Positions 24,258 through 32,765 are shown, counted from the stretch's first letter. The stretch: 64,000 nucleotides of DNA from Polaromonas sp. (GCF_029945895.1 NZ_JAQSDL010000003.1:1-64000); one strand, 5' to 3'. Translations and numbers: made by a program. Notes: a model not told the origin generated them from the letters alone.

Positions 24258-25351
24258 GCCAAGCTAGAACTGATTTTGGCGGCGCGCTCGCGAGTGTTCT
24301 TGAGCAAGTTGCCTGTTCTACAACACCGCGTGTTTCAGTGGCAGACGCCTGTACACCTGAATCATTCATCGCGAGCTGGTCCCAGACCTTGAGTGAACAC
24401 GCAAAGGACCTTCGCAAGAGGGGTACGCCGCTGCAGGCACCGGTTGTTGTCGTTCATATAGAGAGCACTGGCGAGTTTTCGGATCAGTATAGAAATTGGA
24501 TTCATAGACGCATGCTAGGAGCATCTCATTTGGATAAGTATGCAGGTGTGCTAGCAGTTGGGACTGCCTCAATAGGCTGCTACACGTACCCTGCTGTCTT
24601 GCAAGATATGAGCTCATGTGAAGACGAATTACGTGCTCACAATATTCAATCATCACCAACCGTCGTCCTTGCTTCCGATACCAAACTGCTAATTTGGCCT
24701 CAGGGAATTGATAGTGAATACAGTCCGATTGAGATACCTCTCAGTGACAATGTAGCTCCAGTCAATTTGACTACGATCGACGACGCACTGTCGCAGTTTT
24801 ACAAATTGGTTGCGCAGCAAAATACTAAGTGGTGGAAAGATCGAACCCTTCGAACCACGGTTGAGCAACCGGAAGCCACCGTGCAAGGAGATTTGTGGAT
24901 ATACCTGACAGGAACCTTTGCTGCGGTTGCGCTAGTGAGATTGGAAGAAGTAAGCGGGAATGGTCGTCGCGACATTACGGTATATCCCACTGTAAAAGGC
25001 CCAGATGCCCAAGGGGCGGTTCTTGAATTGAAGACCTTGAGGGATGTTCGAACGCCAGTTAAGAACCCGGCTTCAACTCCAATCAAAATATCACTTCAGG
25101 AGAATATTGATTGGGCATGTTCGGGTGTACAGCAATCTGCTGCTTATCGCGATAGCGAGAAACTTGATGGTGCGTTCCTTTGCCTATACGATTTCTGCGC
25201 AGGAAACATAATGGACGTTGAAAATGCGGTCGCTCCACACGCTTCGCTTTACGAGGTCATCCCTCGGCGCTATTGGATTACAGCTTCACATGAGGAGTAT
25301 AGAAAGCACTTCTTCCCGCTGAATACTGCCGCCAGCGACAAACCGATTTAG
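24254..25351 (+). CDS. Putative PD-(D/E)XK nuclease effector of the ABC-three-component-like system
   Basis: 365 aa. The C-terminal third holds a plausible restriction-nuclease core: D240 in NGRRDITVYP, E258-L-K260 in GAVLELKTL, and a helix with Q293/Q294 and Y298 (GVQQSAAYRDS) followed by a hydrophobic strand (GAFLCLYD). The N-terminal ~200 residues (PVVVVHIESTGEFSDQYRNW and following) match no family I recognise. In known Lamassu loci the nuclease-type effector gene usually comes first and the nuclease is N-terminal; here the gene is last and the nuclease C-terminal. The stop overlaps the convergent methyltransferase stop. Confidence 0.6.
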   Translation: MSQARTDFGGALASVLEQVACSTTPRVSVADACTPESFIASWSQTLSEHAKDLRKRGTPLQAPVVVVHIESTGEFSDQYRNWIHRRMLGASHLDKYAGVLAVGTASIGCYTYPAVLQDMSSCEDELRAHNIQSSPTVVLASDTKLLIWPQGIDSEYSPIEIPLSDNVAPVNLTTIDDALSQFYKLVAQQNTKWWKDRTLRTTVEQPEATVQGDLWIYLTGTFAAVALVRLEEVSGNGRRDITVYPTVKGPDAQGAVLELKTLRDVRTPVKNPASTPIKISLQENIDWACSGVQQSAAYRDSEKLDGAFLCLYDFCAGNIMDVENAVAPHASLYEVIPRRYWITASHEEYRKHFFPLNTAASDKPI

Positions 25352-26691
25352 CTTCTAAGCTCTACGATACTTTCGGCTAAGAGCAAACGTCCACCTTGTT
25401 GTGCGCTTGATCGCATTTGGCGTACCTCACGTACTGTGACCGAACCAAACCCCATATCAGTAGCAATTTCGCCGATGACATTTGCCACCTCAATGCGGAC
25501 GTCCGCATACCGAGAGTCGCCAACAACCATCATTACTTTGCCGGATGGCGCCAGCAATCGTTGGGACTCTTCAAGCACGATTTCAAGGTCACGAAAATAC
25601 GCCCCAACCATTGCAGGAATACTTGCATCCCAAAGTTGACTTTGCTGATGCTTCAATGCATCGAGTGTCCGAGATAGAAGTGGCGACGACTTCTTTGGCG
25701 CATCATATGGCCGACTAATTTGCACATGTGATCGCAGAGTTTCTTTCCTTAATCGAGCGTTGTCTGCGCTCGAACTAATATAGCCAAGAACCCATAGCTC
25801 GACGTTGTAAATGTCGGTGTAGTCAAACGTGTTCGGGTAGGGGGGCGAAAAGACCGCCAAATCTATTGGCTCGGATATTTGAGCTAGTGCGATTCGTGAA
25901 TCCCCATGTATTACATTGATTCGCGATCGCGGCCGCCCCTCAAATCGAAGTACGTCTTCGAACGAAGTGTTGAATTGGAGCGCAAACAGCGCGTCAAGTT
26001 TTTCAGGCGTCGGTTGATTTTCTTGCCATGCTCGTCGGTACCTTCGGCCTTTGCCGTTGACGTAAATGTTGCTGCACTCTACCAACACTGCACCGAGAAC
26101 AACCTTGAAAAACCGTTGTATGCCAGCGTCGACAATTTGATCAATACATGTGAGATACCGTGACAGCTGACGCGCAACAGTTAGCGGAAAAATCCACCGG
26201 GGCTTATCTGGCCCTTCGATGAAAGTCGGAGGCAGGTGACTCAGACGCAAAATATTACTGCGCGTTCCACTCAAACTTGCTTGAAAGCCAACTGCAGCAT
26301 GACGCAGCTTCTCTGCAGACAATTGGCTTACTTTTGCTTTGATGACATCGGCAAGAAAAGGATTGACTTCTACAGTTGTCGCGTCGATTGACAACAATTG
26401 TGCTGTGATTGCGCTGGTTCCAGACCCTCCAAAAGGATCCACTATGTGCGTAGGTCTGTATCCCAACGAGTCTATTGCCGCTGTGACAAAGGAAGGGGAG
26501 AAGGCCTCCTTAAAGTGAAACCAACGCTGAAACGCAGTGCCCTTGCCATCTTGATTTGTCGTCAGAGACGCCCCTGTTGCCGGCACGCGCGCATTGAGCG
26601 TATCCATCCCATCGGAGCTCGAAAACCAAGTTGGGGCAGTTGCAAAATGCTCCTGTAAGGTCTGAAGATAGCGGGCTGGGGGATTGCGCAT
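25348..26691 (-). CDS. DNA amino-methyltransferase (N4-cytosine or N6-adenine type)
   Basis: 447 aa. The S-adenosylmethionine motif DPFGGSGTS is at 85-93 and the catalytic motif SPPYPN at 282-287. Motif I precedes IV, separated by ~190 residues, which is an alpha-class-like order with the recognition region between. SPPY is most often seen in N4-cytosine enzymes, but adenine cannot be excluded. No endonuclease domain is fused. The gene is A+T-richer like the cassette and runs toward it; the two stop codons overlap (25348-25351). It may protect host DNA from the cassette's nuclease (inference) or be a solitary methylase. Confidence 0.87.
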   Translation of the reverse strand: MRNPPARYLQTLQEHFATAPTWFSSSDGMDTLNARVPATGASLTTNQDGKGTAFQRWFHFKEAFSPSFVTAAIDSLGYRPTHIVDPFGGSGTSAITAQLLSIDATTVEVNPFLADVIKAKVSQLSAEKLRHAAVGFQASLSGTRSNILRLSHLPPTFIEGPDKPRWIFPLTVARQLSRYLTCIDQIVDAGIQRFFKVVLGAVLVECSNIYVNGKGRRYRRAWQENQPTPEKLDALFALQFNTSFEDVLRFEGRPRSRINVIHGDSRIALAQISEPIDLAVFSPPYPNTFDYTDIYNVELWVLGYISSSADNARLRKETLRSHVQISRPYDAPKKSSPLLSRTLDALKHQQSQLWDASIPAMVGAYFRDLEIVLEESQRLLAPSGKVMMVVGDSRYADVRIEVANVIGEIATDMGFGSVTVREVRQMRSSAQQGGRLLLAESIVELRS

Positions 26692-26916
26692 TTATGACTT
26701 AATAATTGTTGGCTCTTTGATAAGTCTAACTTCCTGCCCAAATGTGCTATCGGGACCCAAGCCAGCTTGAACAAGACTGCCACACCGGCCATCACGAATC
26801 ATGATCGTACTGTGACTGGGTGTTCGTTTAAGGCAACCGGTAACGGCGGCTTCAAGGCGTTTGATGCCTAGGTAATCTCTCCAAAAGAGCGCCGTTATGC
26901 TCGGGCAGATACTCAT
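26692..26916 (-). CDS. Possible small protein directly upstream of the methyltransferase (74 aa)
   Basis: An open frame whose TAA stop abuts the methyltransferase ATG with no spacer, so translation could be coupled. The translation ([20 protein letters not shown], ending [10 protein letters not shown]) has mixed, protein-like composition but matches nothing I know. No ribosome site precedes the ATG at 26916; an internal ATG would give 36 aa. It lies opposite the leader of the DUF2130 gene. Treat as a weak candidate. Confidence 0.3.
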   Translation of the reverse strand: MSICPSITALFWRDYLGIKRLEAAVTGCLKRTPSHSTIMIRDGRCGSLVQAGLGPDSTFGQEVRLIKEPTIIKS

Positions 26917-26944
26917 CCAACCAAAAAGAAAAGGCCCAGCCGCC

Positions 26945-28357
26945 ATGCATGAAATCATCTGTCCCCACTGCAGCAAAGCCTTCAAGATCGACGAAGCGGG
27001 GTACGCCGATATCCTCAAGCAGGTGCGTGATGGCGATTTTGACAAACAATTGCACGAGCGGCTGGAGCTGGCCGAGCGTGAAAAGCGCGACGCGGTTGCC
27101 TTGGCCGAGGCCAAGGTCGCCAACGAGCTGCAAGGCGCTGCGGCCCGAAAAGATGCGGAGATTCAGGCCTTGCAGGCCCAGCTCGCTGCCGGTGAGGTAG
27201 CCCGCAAGCTGGCGGTGACGGAGGCATTGGGCGCGGTCAGCAAAGAGCGCGATAGGCTGGCGAACGAGCTGGAGCAAGCGCGCAACGCGCAACAAGCTAC
27301 TGCTCAGTTGGCCGAGGCCAAGCTGGCCCATGAGCTGCAAGGGGTTGCCGCCAAAAAGGACGCCGAAATTCAGGCGCTGCAAGCCAGGCTGGAGGCCGGC
27401 GAGGTGGCGCGCCAGTTGGCCGTGAATGAAGCCGTGGGTGTGGTCGCCCGGGAGCGCGATGGGTTGAAAAATGACCTCACCCTCATCACCGTGAAAAATC
27501 AGCTGGAAGAGAAAGCAATCAAGGAGCAATACGCCTTGCAGCTGCGCGACCGTGATGGGGAGATTGAGCGCCTGCGGAACATGAAGGCGCGGTTATCGAC
27601 CAAGATGGTCGGTGAAACCCTGGAGCAGCACTGCGAAATTGAGTTCAACCGCATCCGTGCTGCGGCCTTTCAGCGGGCGCATTTTGAGAAAGACAACGAC
27701 GCCCGCACCGGCAGCAAGGGTGACTACATTTTTCGCGACTCGGACGAGTCGGGCGCCGAGATCGTCTCAATCATGTTTGAGATGAAGAACGAGAGCGATG
27801 AAACGGCGACCAGGAAGAGGAACGAAGATTTTCTGAAAGAGCTGGACAAGGACCGCACTGAAAAGGCGTGCGAGTACGCGGTGCTGGTGTCCCTGATTGA
27901 GCCGGAGAGCGAGTTGTACAACAGCGGCATCGTCGATGTCTCGCACCGCTATCCGAAGATGTATGTGGTGCGGCCGCAGTTCTTTGTGCCCCTGATCACG
28001 CTGCTGCGCAATGCCGCTTTGAACGCGATGAAGTACAAGTCCGAGCTGGCGCTGGTGCGCTCGCAAAACGTGGATATCACGAAGTTCGAAACCCAGCTCG
28101 ACGAATTCAAGATAGCGTTTGGGCGCAATTGGCGCCTGGCCTCAGAGGGCTTTGAAGAAGCCATCAAGCGCATCGACGATGCGATCAAGGACCTGGAAAA
28201 AACCAAGGAAGCGCTGCACAAGTCAGCGAATAATTTGCGACTCGCCAACGACAAGGCCGACGATCTGACGATCAAGAGGCTCACACGGGGCAACCCCACG
28301 ATGGCTGCAAAGTTTGCCGAGCTGCCGGGCACCATCACCCCGGATGAGACAGAGTAG
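26945..28357 (+). CDS. DUF2130 domain protein with duplicated coiled coil
   Basis: 470 aa from ATG 26945 ([20 protein letters not shown]), the usual N terminus with a CxxC. A coiled coil spans about 35-200 and contains two 53-residue near-identical units (53-105 and 122-174, LAEAK(V/L)A(N/H)ELQG). The C-terminal DUF2130 domain has [30 protein letters not shown], a D...E-x-K arrangement of the PD-(D/E)XK type, and [20 protein letters not shown]. Function is not established; homologues occur in defence-rich regions. G/C-rich codons, unlike the cassette to its left. Confidence 0.85.
   Translation: MHEIICPHCSKAFKIDEAGYADILKQVRDGDFDKQLHERLELAEREKRDAVALAEAKVANELQGAAARKDAEIQALQAQLAAGEVARKLAVTEALGAVSKERDRLANELEQARNAQQATAQLAEAKLAHELQGVAAKKDAEIQALQARLEAGEVARQLAVNEAVGVVARERDGLKNDLTLITVKNQLEEKAIKEQYALQLRDRDGEIERLRNMKARLSTKMVGETLEQHCEIEFNRIRAAAFQRAHFEKDNDARTGSKGDYIFRDSDESGAEIVSIMFEMKNESDETATRKRNEDFLKELDKDRTEKACEYAVLVSLIEPESELYNSGIVDVSHRYPKMYVVRPQFFVPLITLLRNAALNAMKYKSELALVRSQNVDITKFETQLDEFKIAFGRNWRLASEGFEEAIKRIDDAIKDLEKTKEALHKSANNLRLANDKADDLTIKRLTRGNPTMAAKFAELPGTITPDETE
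27101..27466 (+). repeat. Internal tandem duplication in the DUF2130 coiled coil
   Basis: Units at 27101-27259 and 27308-27466 (period 207 bases) encode 53-residue segments that share nearly every residue, e.g. [10 protein letters not shown](Q/R)L and AGEVAR(K/Q)LAV. It is a duplication within the coiled coil that lengthens the rod by a whole number of codons. Confidence 0.85.
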
Positions 28358-28386
28358 GACCGGCTGGGTTACACGGACGCACCAGG

Positions 28387-29226
28387 CTACTTCGGCGCCT
28401 TGATCGCCTTGGCTGCTTTGGGTGCCAGGTAGTTCTGCCCCGACACGACTGACTTGCCGGTTTGGCTCTCCAGTTGTTTGCGCGCCTGTTTGGCAATGCC
28501 ACCGCCCGCTTTGGCTGCGGTGGTGTTTTCGGGCAAGCCGCTGGCGTTCATCGTTTCAGCAATCTGCCGGGTAGATAACTCGGCCAGGGCGGTGAAGATG
28601 AGCTCGGCCTCGGTCATGTGGTCGCGCAGGTTGTGGCTGCTCAGGCCTTTGACGGCCTTGTGGTCTTTGACGCTGACGCCGCTCCACTCGGTGTGGATGA
28701 TGTTGGTCAGGATGGCAAATTCCTGGCCCGCCTTGATGTCGTGTTCGCGCCAGTAGTCGGTGAGTTTGTTGCGGGTTTCCTGCCCGGTCATGCGCTGCTG
28801 TATCCACTTGTCGCTGCGGCCGTGCTGTTGCCAGGTCTGGCGGGCGCGGTTGAGCGAGAGAGCTGGGTCGGCCATCTCCTGCATGCGCTCGTAGCCAACC
28901 TTGGCCAGCCAGAGTTTGATGGGCTCGGCTTTAGGGCTGGGGATGGATTGGACGATGCGCAACAGCGTGGCGGCTTTAGCGCAATCGGTTTCCCGCTGCT
29001 TGCCGTCTGTCGCGGTCAGTTTCAACTGTACGATTTCCTCGTACGGTTGCCCGGAGCCGGCCTCCTGCGCCAGCTTGCGCTTCAGGTCTGACCAGTAGCG
29101 CTTGGCGCTTTTGCTCTCCGTCAGCACCTGCACCACGTCAATCACCGAGAACCACCAGGTCTCGGTGGCTTCGTCATACACGCGGCGGATGGACTGACCG
29201 TCAAAGCTGGCAGGCGAAACTTTCAT
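28387..29226 (-). CDS. BRO-N domain / DinD-like DNA-damage-inducible protein
   Basis: 279 aa from ATG 29226, with AAGGGG six bases upstream. The N-terminal BRO-N domain starts FDGQSIRRVYDEATETWWFSVIDVVQVL and runs through YWSDLKRKLAQE. The centre has NKLTDYWREHDIKAGQEFAILTNIIHTEWSG and LRDHMTEAELIFTALAE, found in phage-antirepressor-like and DinD proteins. The C-terminal tail is Ala/Lys-rich. A near-consensus LexA box lies 44 bases upstream, so the gene is probably SOS-induced. DinD in E. coli inhibits RecA filament function; the same role here is only an inference. Convergent with DUF2130. Confidence 0.8.
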   Translation of the reverse strand: MKVSPASFDGQSIRRVYDEATETWWFSVIDVVQVLTESKSAKRYWSDLKRKLAQEAGSGQPYEEIVQLKLTATDGKQRETDCAKAATLLRIVQSIPSPKAEPIKLWLAKVGYERMQEMADPALSLNRARQTWQQHGRSDKWIQQRMTGQETRNKLTDYWREHDIKAGQEFAILTNIIHTEWSGVSVKDHKAVKGLSSHNLRDHMTEAELIFTALAELSTRQIAETMNASGLPENTTAAKAGGGIAKQARKQLESQTGKSVVSGQNYLAPKAAKAIKAPK

Positions 29227-29269
29227 GGCGACCCCTTGGAGCGGCAGCAACCGTGCCGCGCGGCGAATA

Positions 29270-29285
29270 CTGTATTTTTGCACAG
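29270..29285 (-). promoter_or_regulatory. LexA (SOS) box of the BRO/DinD-like gene
   Basis: CTGTATTTTTGCACAG matches CTGT-N8-ACAG exactly and is preceded by TA, as in the wider TACTGTATAT...ACAG consensus. It lies 44 bases before the BRO-N/DinD-like start codon, a typical operator position overlapping the promoter. Confidence 0.75.
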
Positions 29286-29322
29286 CATTTCAGCGTCAGA
29301 CAGAGAGATGGAGTTGCTCTGT

Positions 29323-29380
29323 TTTTAATAGCTGTTTGCGCACACTCCACAAGGGCTACAGCCCTATTTGATCAACAAAT
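29323..29380. repeat. Dispersed intergenic repeat, copy 5
   Basis: Carries TTAATAGCTGTTTGCGCACA, then ACAAGGGCTACAGCCCTATT and TTGATCAACAAA. Lies between the divergent BRO and Fic genes. Confidence 0.8.
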
Positions 29381-29473
29381 ACCCCGTACTGCGCCCGCCA
29401 CCTTCCAGCCTGCGCCACCCTGTGGCCGCCGTCCATTTGCCCAAGCCGACCACCTTTCCGTCTGAAATAGAGC

Positions 29474-29491
29474 TGTATTTTTACAAATACA
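29474..29491 (+). promoter_or_regulatory. Palindromic operator upstream of the Fic gene
   Basis: TGTATTTTTACAAATACA is a perfect palindrome with 7-base arms and a 4-base centre, lying 38 bases before the Fic start. The Fic protein ends in a winged-helix domain, so autorepression at this site is plausible (inference). Confidence 0.5.
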
Positions 29492-29528
29492 CCTCACTTT
29501 TTGAGCCGCATAGTTCAAAATACGCCTC

Positions 29529-30776
29529 ATGCCCACCCCAAACCCATCCCCGCGCTACATCTGGCAGCACCGCGCCTGGCCGCAGCTCACTTTTGATGCT
29601 GCTGCACTGGCTGCCGCGCTGGAGCAAGCCCGGCTGGAGCAGGGCCGTTTGTTGGGGCTGCTGGGTGCCATAGGGCTGGCGCAGGCCAACGCGGTGCAGC
29701 GCGAGCTGTGGGTCCAGGAGGCGCTGGCCACCGCTGCCATAGAGGGCGAGCAACTCAACCTGGAGTCCTTGCGCTCGTCGGTGGCGCACCGGCTTGCACT
29801 GGCCGATGCGCCGGGCACGGACCGGTCTGTGGAAGGCCTGGTGCAGGTCATGCAAGACGCGCTAGCCAACCACAGCACCGCGCTGGATCTGGACCGGCTG
29901 TGCCGCTGGCAATCTGCACTGTTCCCCGGGGGCACGTCGGGCATCACCCGCATTGCCGTGGGGCGCGTGCGCAGCCACGCCGATGCCATGCAGATCGTCA
30001 GCGGCCCACTGGGGCGCGAGGTGGTGCACTACGAAGCGCCGCCCTCGGCACAGGTGGCTGCGGAGATGGACTGCTTTTTGGCATGGTTTGCCAGCACCCG
30101 CCCCACAGGGGCCGGCACTGCATCCGCCACGAGTGCAGCCGTGAATGGCATTGCCCGCGCGGCGCTGGTGCACCTGTGGTTTGAGTCCATCCACCCGTTT
30201 GAAGACGGCAACGGCCGCCTGGGTCGCGCCCTGGCAGACATGGCGCTGGCGCAAGACATGCACGCGCATGACGCGCAAGCCAGCCCGGCGCTGGTGCGGG
30301 TGTATGGCCTGGCCCACCAGATGCTCAAAACCCGCACCGCTTACTACGACGCGCTCAAACGCGCGCAGCGCCTGCGCGGCATTGAACCCGAGGCCAGCAC
30401 GATTGACGCAACGCCCTGGGTGCAATGGTTTGTAGAGGCGTTTACCCGCGCGTGCATCACCAGCCAGGCGGTGGTGCGGGACGCGACTGACAAGGCGCAG
30501 TTCCGGCTGCGGGCAGCGCAGTGCCATATCAACCCGCGCCAGAGCAAGGTGCTTGAGCGACTGCTGGAAGCCGGGCATGTGGGGTCGGGCGGTGGGTTCC
30601 TGGGCGGTATGACTAGTGAGAAGTACGCCAAGATCACCGCCACCTCCAAAGCCACCGCCACGCGCGACCTGGCCGACTTGCTCGCCCATGGCCTGCTGCG
30701 CGTGGAAGGCGTGGGCAAGGCCACTCGCTACGCCGTGAACGTGTCCGGCTGGGAGCAGCCTGCCCTCAAGTCCTGA
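29529..30776 (+). CDS. Fic family protein (AMP-transferase) with winged helix
   Basis: 415 aa. The N-terminal DUF4172-like region (RYIWQHRAWPQLTFD) is followed by the inhibitory helix motif T68-A-A-I-E72-G73, which fits (S/T)xxxE(G/N) and makes this a class II, self-inhibited Fic protein. The catalytic loop HPFEDGNGR is at 222-230 and continues LGRAL. The C-terminal ~80 residues form a winged helix (YAKITATSKATATRDLADLL, LLRVEGVGKATRYAVN). It modifies a protein target with a nucleotide; the target is unknown. No separate antitoxin gene is needed or seen. A palindrome lies at its promoter. Confidence 0.93.
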   Translation: MPTPNPSPRYIWQHRAWPQLTFDAAALAAALEQARLEQGRLLGLLGAIGLAQANAVQRELWVQEALATAAIEGEQLNLESLRSSVAHRLALADAPGTDRSVEGLVQVMQDALANHSTALDLDRLCRWQSALFPGGTSGITRIAVGRVRSHADAMQIVSGPLGREVVHYEAPPSAQVAAEMDCFLAWFASTRPTGAGTASATSAAVNGIARAALVHLWFESIHPFEDGNGRLGRALADMALAQDMHAHDAQASPALVRVYGLAHQMLKTRTAYYDALKRAQRLRGIEPEASTIDATPWVQWFVEAFTRACITSQAVVRDATDKAQFRLRAAQCHINPRQSKVLERLLEAGHVGSGGGFLGGMTSEKYAKITATSKATATRDLADLLAHGLLRVEGVGKATRYAVNVSGWEQPALKS

Positions 30777-30874
30777 GCATCTGCATGCCCGGCCCCGGTA
30801 GAAAGGGTGCCATGTACCATCACCGGTGTTCCAGATTTGCGCACAGTTCCAGCCACCCCAAGGAGACAAACCCA

Positions 30875-31258
30875 ATGTTCAGTCATGTCATGGTCGGCGT
30901 TAACGACCTCGAAGTTTCAAGGAAGTTTTACGACGCCTTGCTCGGCACCCTGGGCATTGGCCCCGGCGTCGCCAACAACAAGCGCTATTTCTACCGCAGC
31001 AAGGGCGGCTCGTTCGGCATCACCACGCCGATCAATGGCGAAGAGGCCTGCCACGGCAACGGCAGCACCATCGGCTTCAAGATGGAGTCGCCGGAGCAAT
31101 GTGACGCCTGGCATGCGGCCGGCATTGCCAACGGCGGCACCACCTGTGAAGAGCCGCCGGGCATCCGCGACGGCTCCGTCGGCAGGCTCTACCTGGCCTA
31201 TCTGCGCGACCCCGACGGCAACAAGCTCTGCGCCCTGTACCGGCCGCCTGCGGCGTGA
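30875..31258 (+). CDS. VOC (glyoxalase/bleomycin resistance) family protein
   Basis: 127 aa from ATG 30875, which follows AAGGAGACAAACCC. FSHVMVGVNDLEVSRKFYDALL at the N terminus and LYLAYLRDPDGNKLCALYRP at the C terminus are the paired beta-alpha-beta-beta-beta markers of the VOC fold. It lacks clear features identifying a specific reaction. The methyltransferase gene follows seven bases later, so they may be co-transcribed. Confidence 0.85.
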   Translation: MFSHVMVGVNDLEVSRKFYDALLGTLGIGPGVANNKRYFYRSKGGSFGITTPINGEEACHGNGSTIGFKMESPEQCDAWHAAGIANGGTTCEEPPGIRDGSVGRLYLAYLRDPDGNKLCALYRPPAA

Positions 31259-31265
31259 GACGCGC

Positions 31266-31874
31266 GTGACGTCTGCCAGTGATTCATGGTTTGACGAGGC
31301 GTATTACCAGCGCTACTACTTCGACAAAAAAACCAGCGTGGTGGACCCCGGCCACATTGAGCGGCTGGGCACCTTTGTGTGCAGCTACCTCCAATACCTG
31401 CGTGTGCCGGTGCGCAGGGTGCTGGACATCGGTTGCGGCATCGGCCTGTGGCGCGAGATCGTGGCCAGGCACTTTCCCGCTGCCAGTTACCAGGGCGTGG
31501 AGTTCAGCGAGTACCTGTGCGGCCGCTTTGGCTGGGAGCGCGGCTCGGTGGTGGACTACCGCGCGGCCCAGCCCTTTGACCTGGTGATCTGCCAGGCGGT
31601 GCTGTCTTACCTGAGCGCTGCTGACCTGAAGCTGGCGCTGCGCAACCTGGGCCGCCTGAGCCAGGGTGCGCTGTACGTGGAAAGCGCCACGCGTGAAGAC
31701 CATGAACGCGGCACGATTGACGACGATCTGGCCGACCCGCGCCTGTTTCGCCACCCGGCGGCCCTGTACCGCCAGGGCCTGCGCGAAAACTTCATCGAGG
31801 TCGGCGGCGGCCTGTGGGTCAGCCGCAAGGCCGAGGTGCCACTGTTCGAGCTGGAACGCGCGGGCAGCCGCTGA
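31266..31874 (+). CDS. Class I SAM-dependent methyltransferase
   Basis: 202 aa beginning with GTG at 31266. The cofactor motif is VLDIGCGIGLWREIV (residue ~55), followed by the acidic YQGVEFSEYLC strand and FDLVICQAVLSYLSAADL, the core of a Rossmann methyltransferase. The N terminus WFDEAYYQRYYFDKKTSVVD is distinctive and shared with a group of uncharacterised proteobacterial enzymes. Substrate unknown. The DTW gene starts two bases after its stop codon. Confidence 0.82.
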   Translation: MTSASDSWFDEAYYQRYYFDKKTSVVDPGHIERLGTFVCSYLQYLRVPVRRVLDIGCGIGLWREIVARHFPAASYQGVEFSEYLCGRFGWERGSVVDYRAAQPFDLVICQAVLSYLSAADLKLALRNLGRLSQGALYVESATREDHERGTIDDDLADPRLFRHPAALYRQGLRENFIEVGGGLWVSRKAEVPLFELERAGSR

Positions 31875-31876
31875 GC

Positions 31877-32650
31877 ATGGACGCAAGCAGCCTCGCACCG
31901 GCCGCGCAGGCGCACGCCGTGAGCCGCCTGCGCAGCGCGCGCCTGGCGCGCAGTTCCAAACCGTTTCTGGCGCGCGGTGGCCCGCGCGGGGAGCGCTGCG
32001 CCGGTTGCCGCCTTGTTCCCAGCCACTGCCTGTGCGCCTTGCGCCCGCATCTGACGGTGCGTGCCGGCGTGTGTTTGATCATGGCAGACATCGAGCCGCT
32101 CAAGCCCAGCAACACGGGCTGGCTGATTGCCGATGTGGTGGCCGACACCTTTGCCTTTGGCTGGGCGCGCACCGAGGTGGACCCGGCGCTGCTGGCCCTG
32201 CTGGCCGATCCGCAGTGGCAGCCTTATCTGGTGTTCCCGGGGGAGTTTGTGGCGGCGGAGCGGGTGGTGACGGAACTGCTGCCTGCTGAAGCTTTGGGCG
32301 GCACGCCAGCCCGGCGCCCTCTGTTTGTGCTGCTTGACGCCACCTGGCCCGAGGCGCGCAAGATGTTTCGCAAAAGCCCCTACCTCGACCAGCTGCCGGT
32401 GCTGAGCCTGCAGAGCGAGCAGCTGTCGCGCTACCGCCTGCGCCGCTCGCAGCGCGACGCACACTTCTGCACCTCGGAGGTGGGTGCGCTGTGCCTGGAG
32501 CTGGCCGGTGAAAGCCACGCGGCGCAGACGCTGGAGGCCTACCTAGACGTGTTCACCCACCACTACCTGCGCGCCAAACAGCAGCTGCCGGTGGACATGG
32601 AAGACGCGGCGCATCAGCGGCTGCGAGGTTTAAGTGCTTTGCGTGAGTAG
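31877..32650 (+). CDS. tapT: DTW-domain tRNA-uridine aminocarboxypropyltransferase
   Basis: 257 aa. The N-terminal zinc site is CAGCRLVPSHCLC, and the family signature appears as LLDATWPEARKMFRKSPYLDQLP (DxTW) with LCLELAGE and CTSEVGAL near the end. Characterised members (E. coli TapT/YfiP, human DTWD1/2) add the acp group to uridine 47 in the tRNA variable loop using SAM. It starts two bases after the methyltransferase stop. The symbol is given by family only. Confidence 0.82.
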   Translation: MDASSLAPAAQAHAVSRLRSARLARSSKPFLARGGPRGERCAGCRLVPSHCLCALRPHLTVRAGVCLIMADIEPLKPSNTGWLIADVVADTFAFGWARTEVDPALLALLADPQWQPYLVFPGEFVAAERVVTELLPAEALGGTPARRPLFVLLDATWPEARKMFRKSPYLDQLPVLSLQSEQLSRYRLRRSQRDAHFCTSEVGALCLELAGESHAAQTLEAYLDVFTHHYLRAKQQLPVDMEDAAHQRLRGLSALRE

Positions 32651-32765
32651 CGCTCTTGCCGTGGTGTGCGTGCGTGTCATCAGGGGCGTGCGTGGCATGA
32701 GCCCTCGGGCATACGTGGTTCCCCCTGCACGCTGCGCCAGTCGTGCGTCGCCGAGGCCTGACGGA

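Noticed and set aside
21535..25351. Cassette as Gabija, Wadjet, Zorya or Septu
   Set aside because: No TOPRIM domain follows the ATPase as in GajA, there are no JetABC- or ZorAB-type subunits, and no HNH protein as in PtuB. The ABC-three-component/Lamassu layout fits best.
21308..26944. Attachment-site repeats or integrase bounding the A+T-rich cassette
   Set aside because: No integrase or transposase gene and no convincing direct repeats at the edges could be found by eye.
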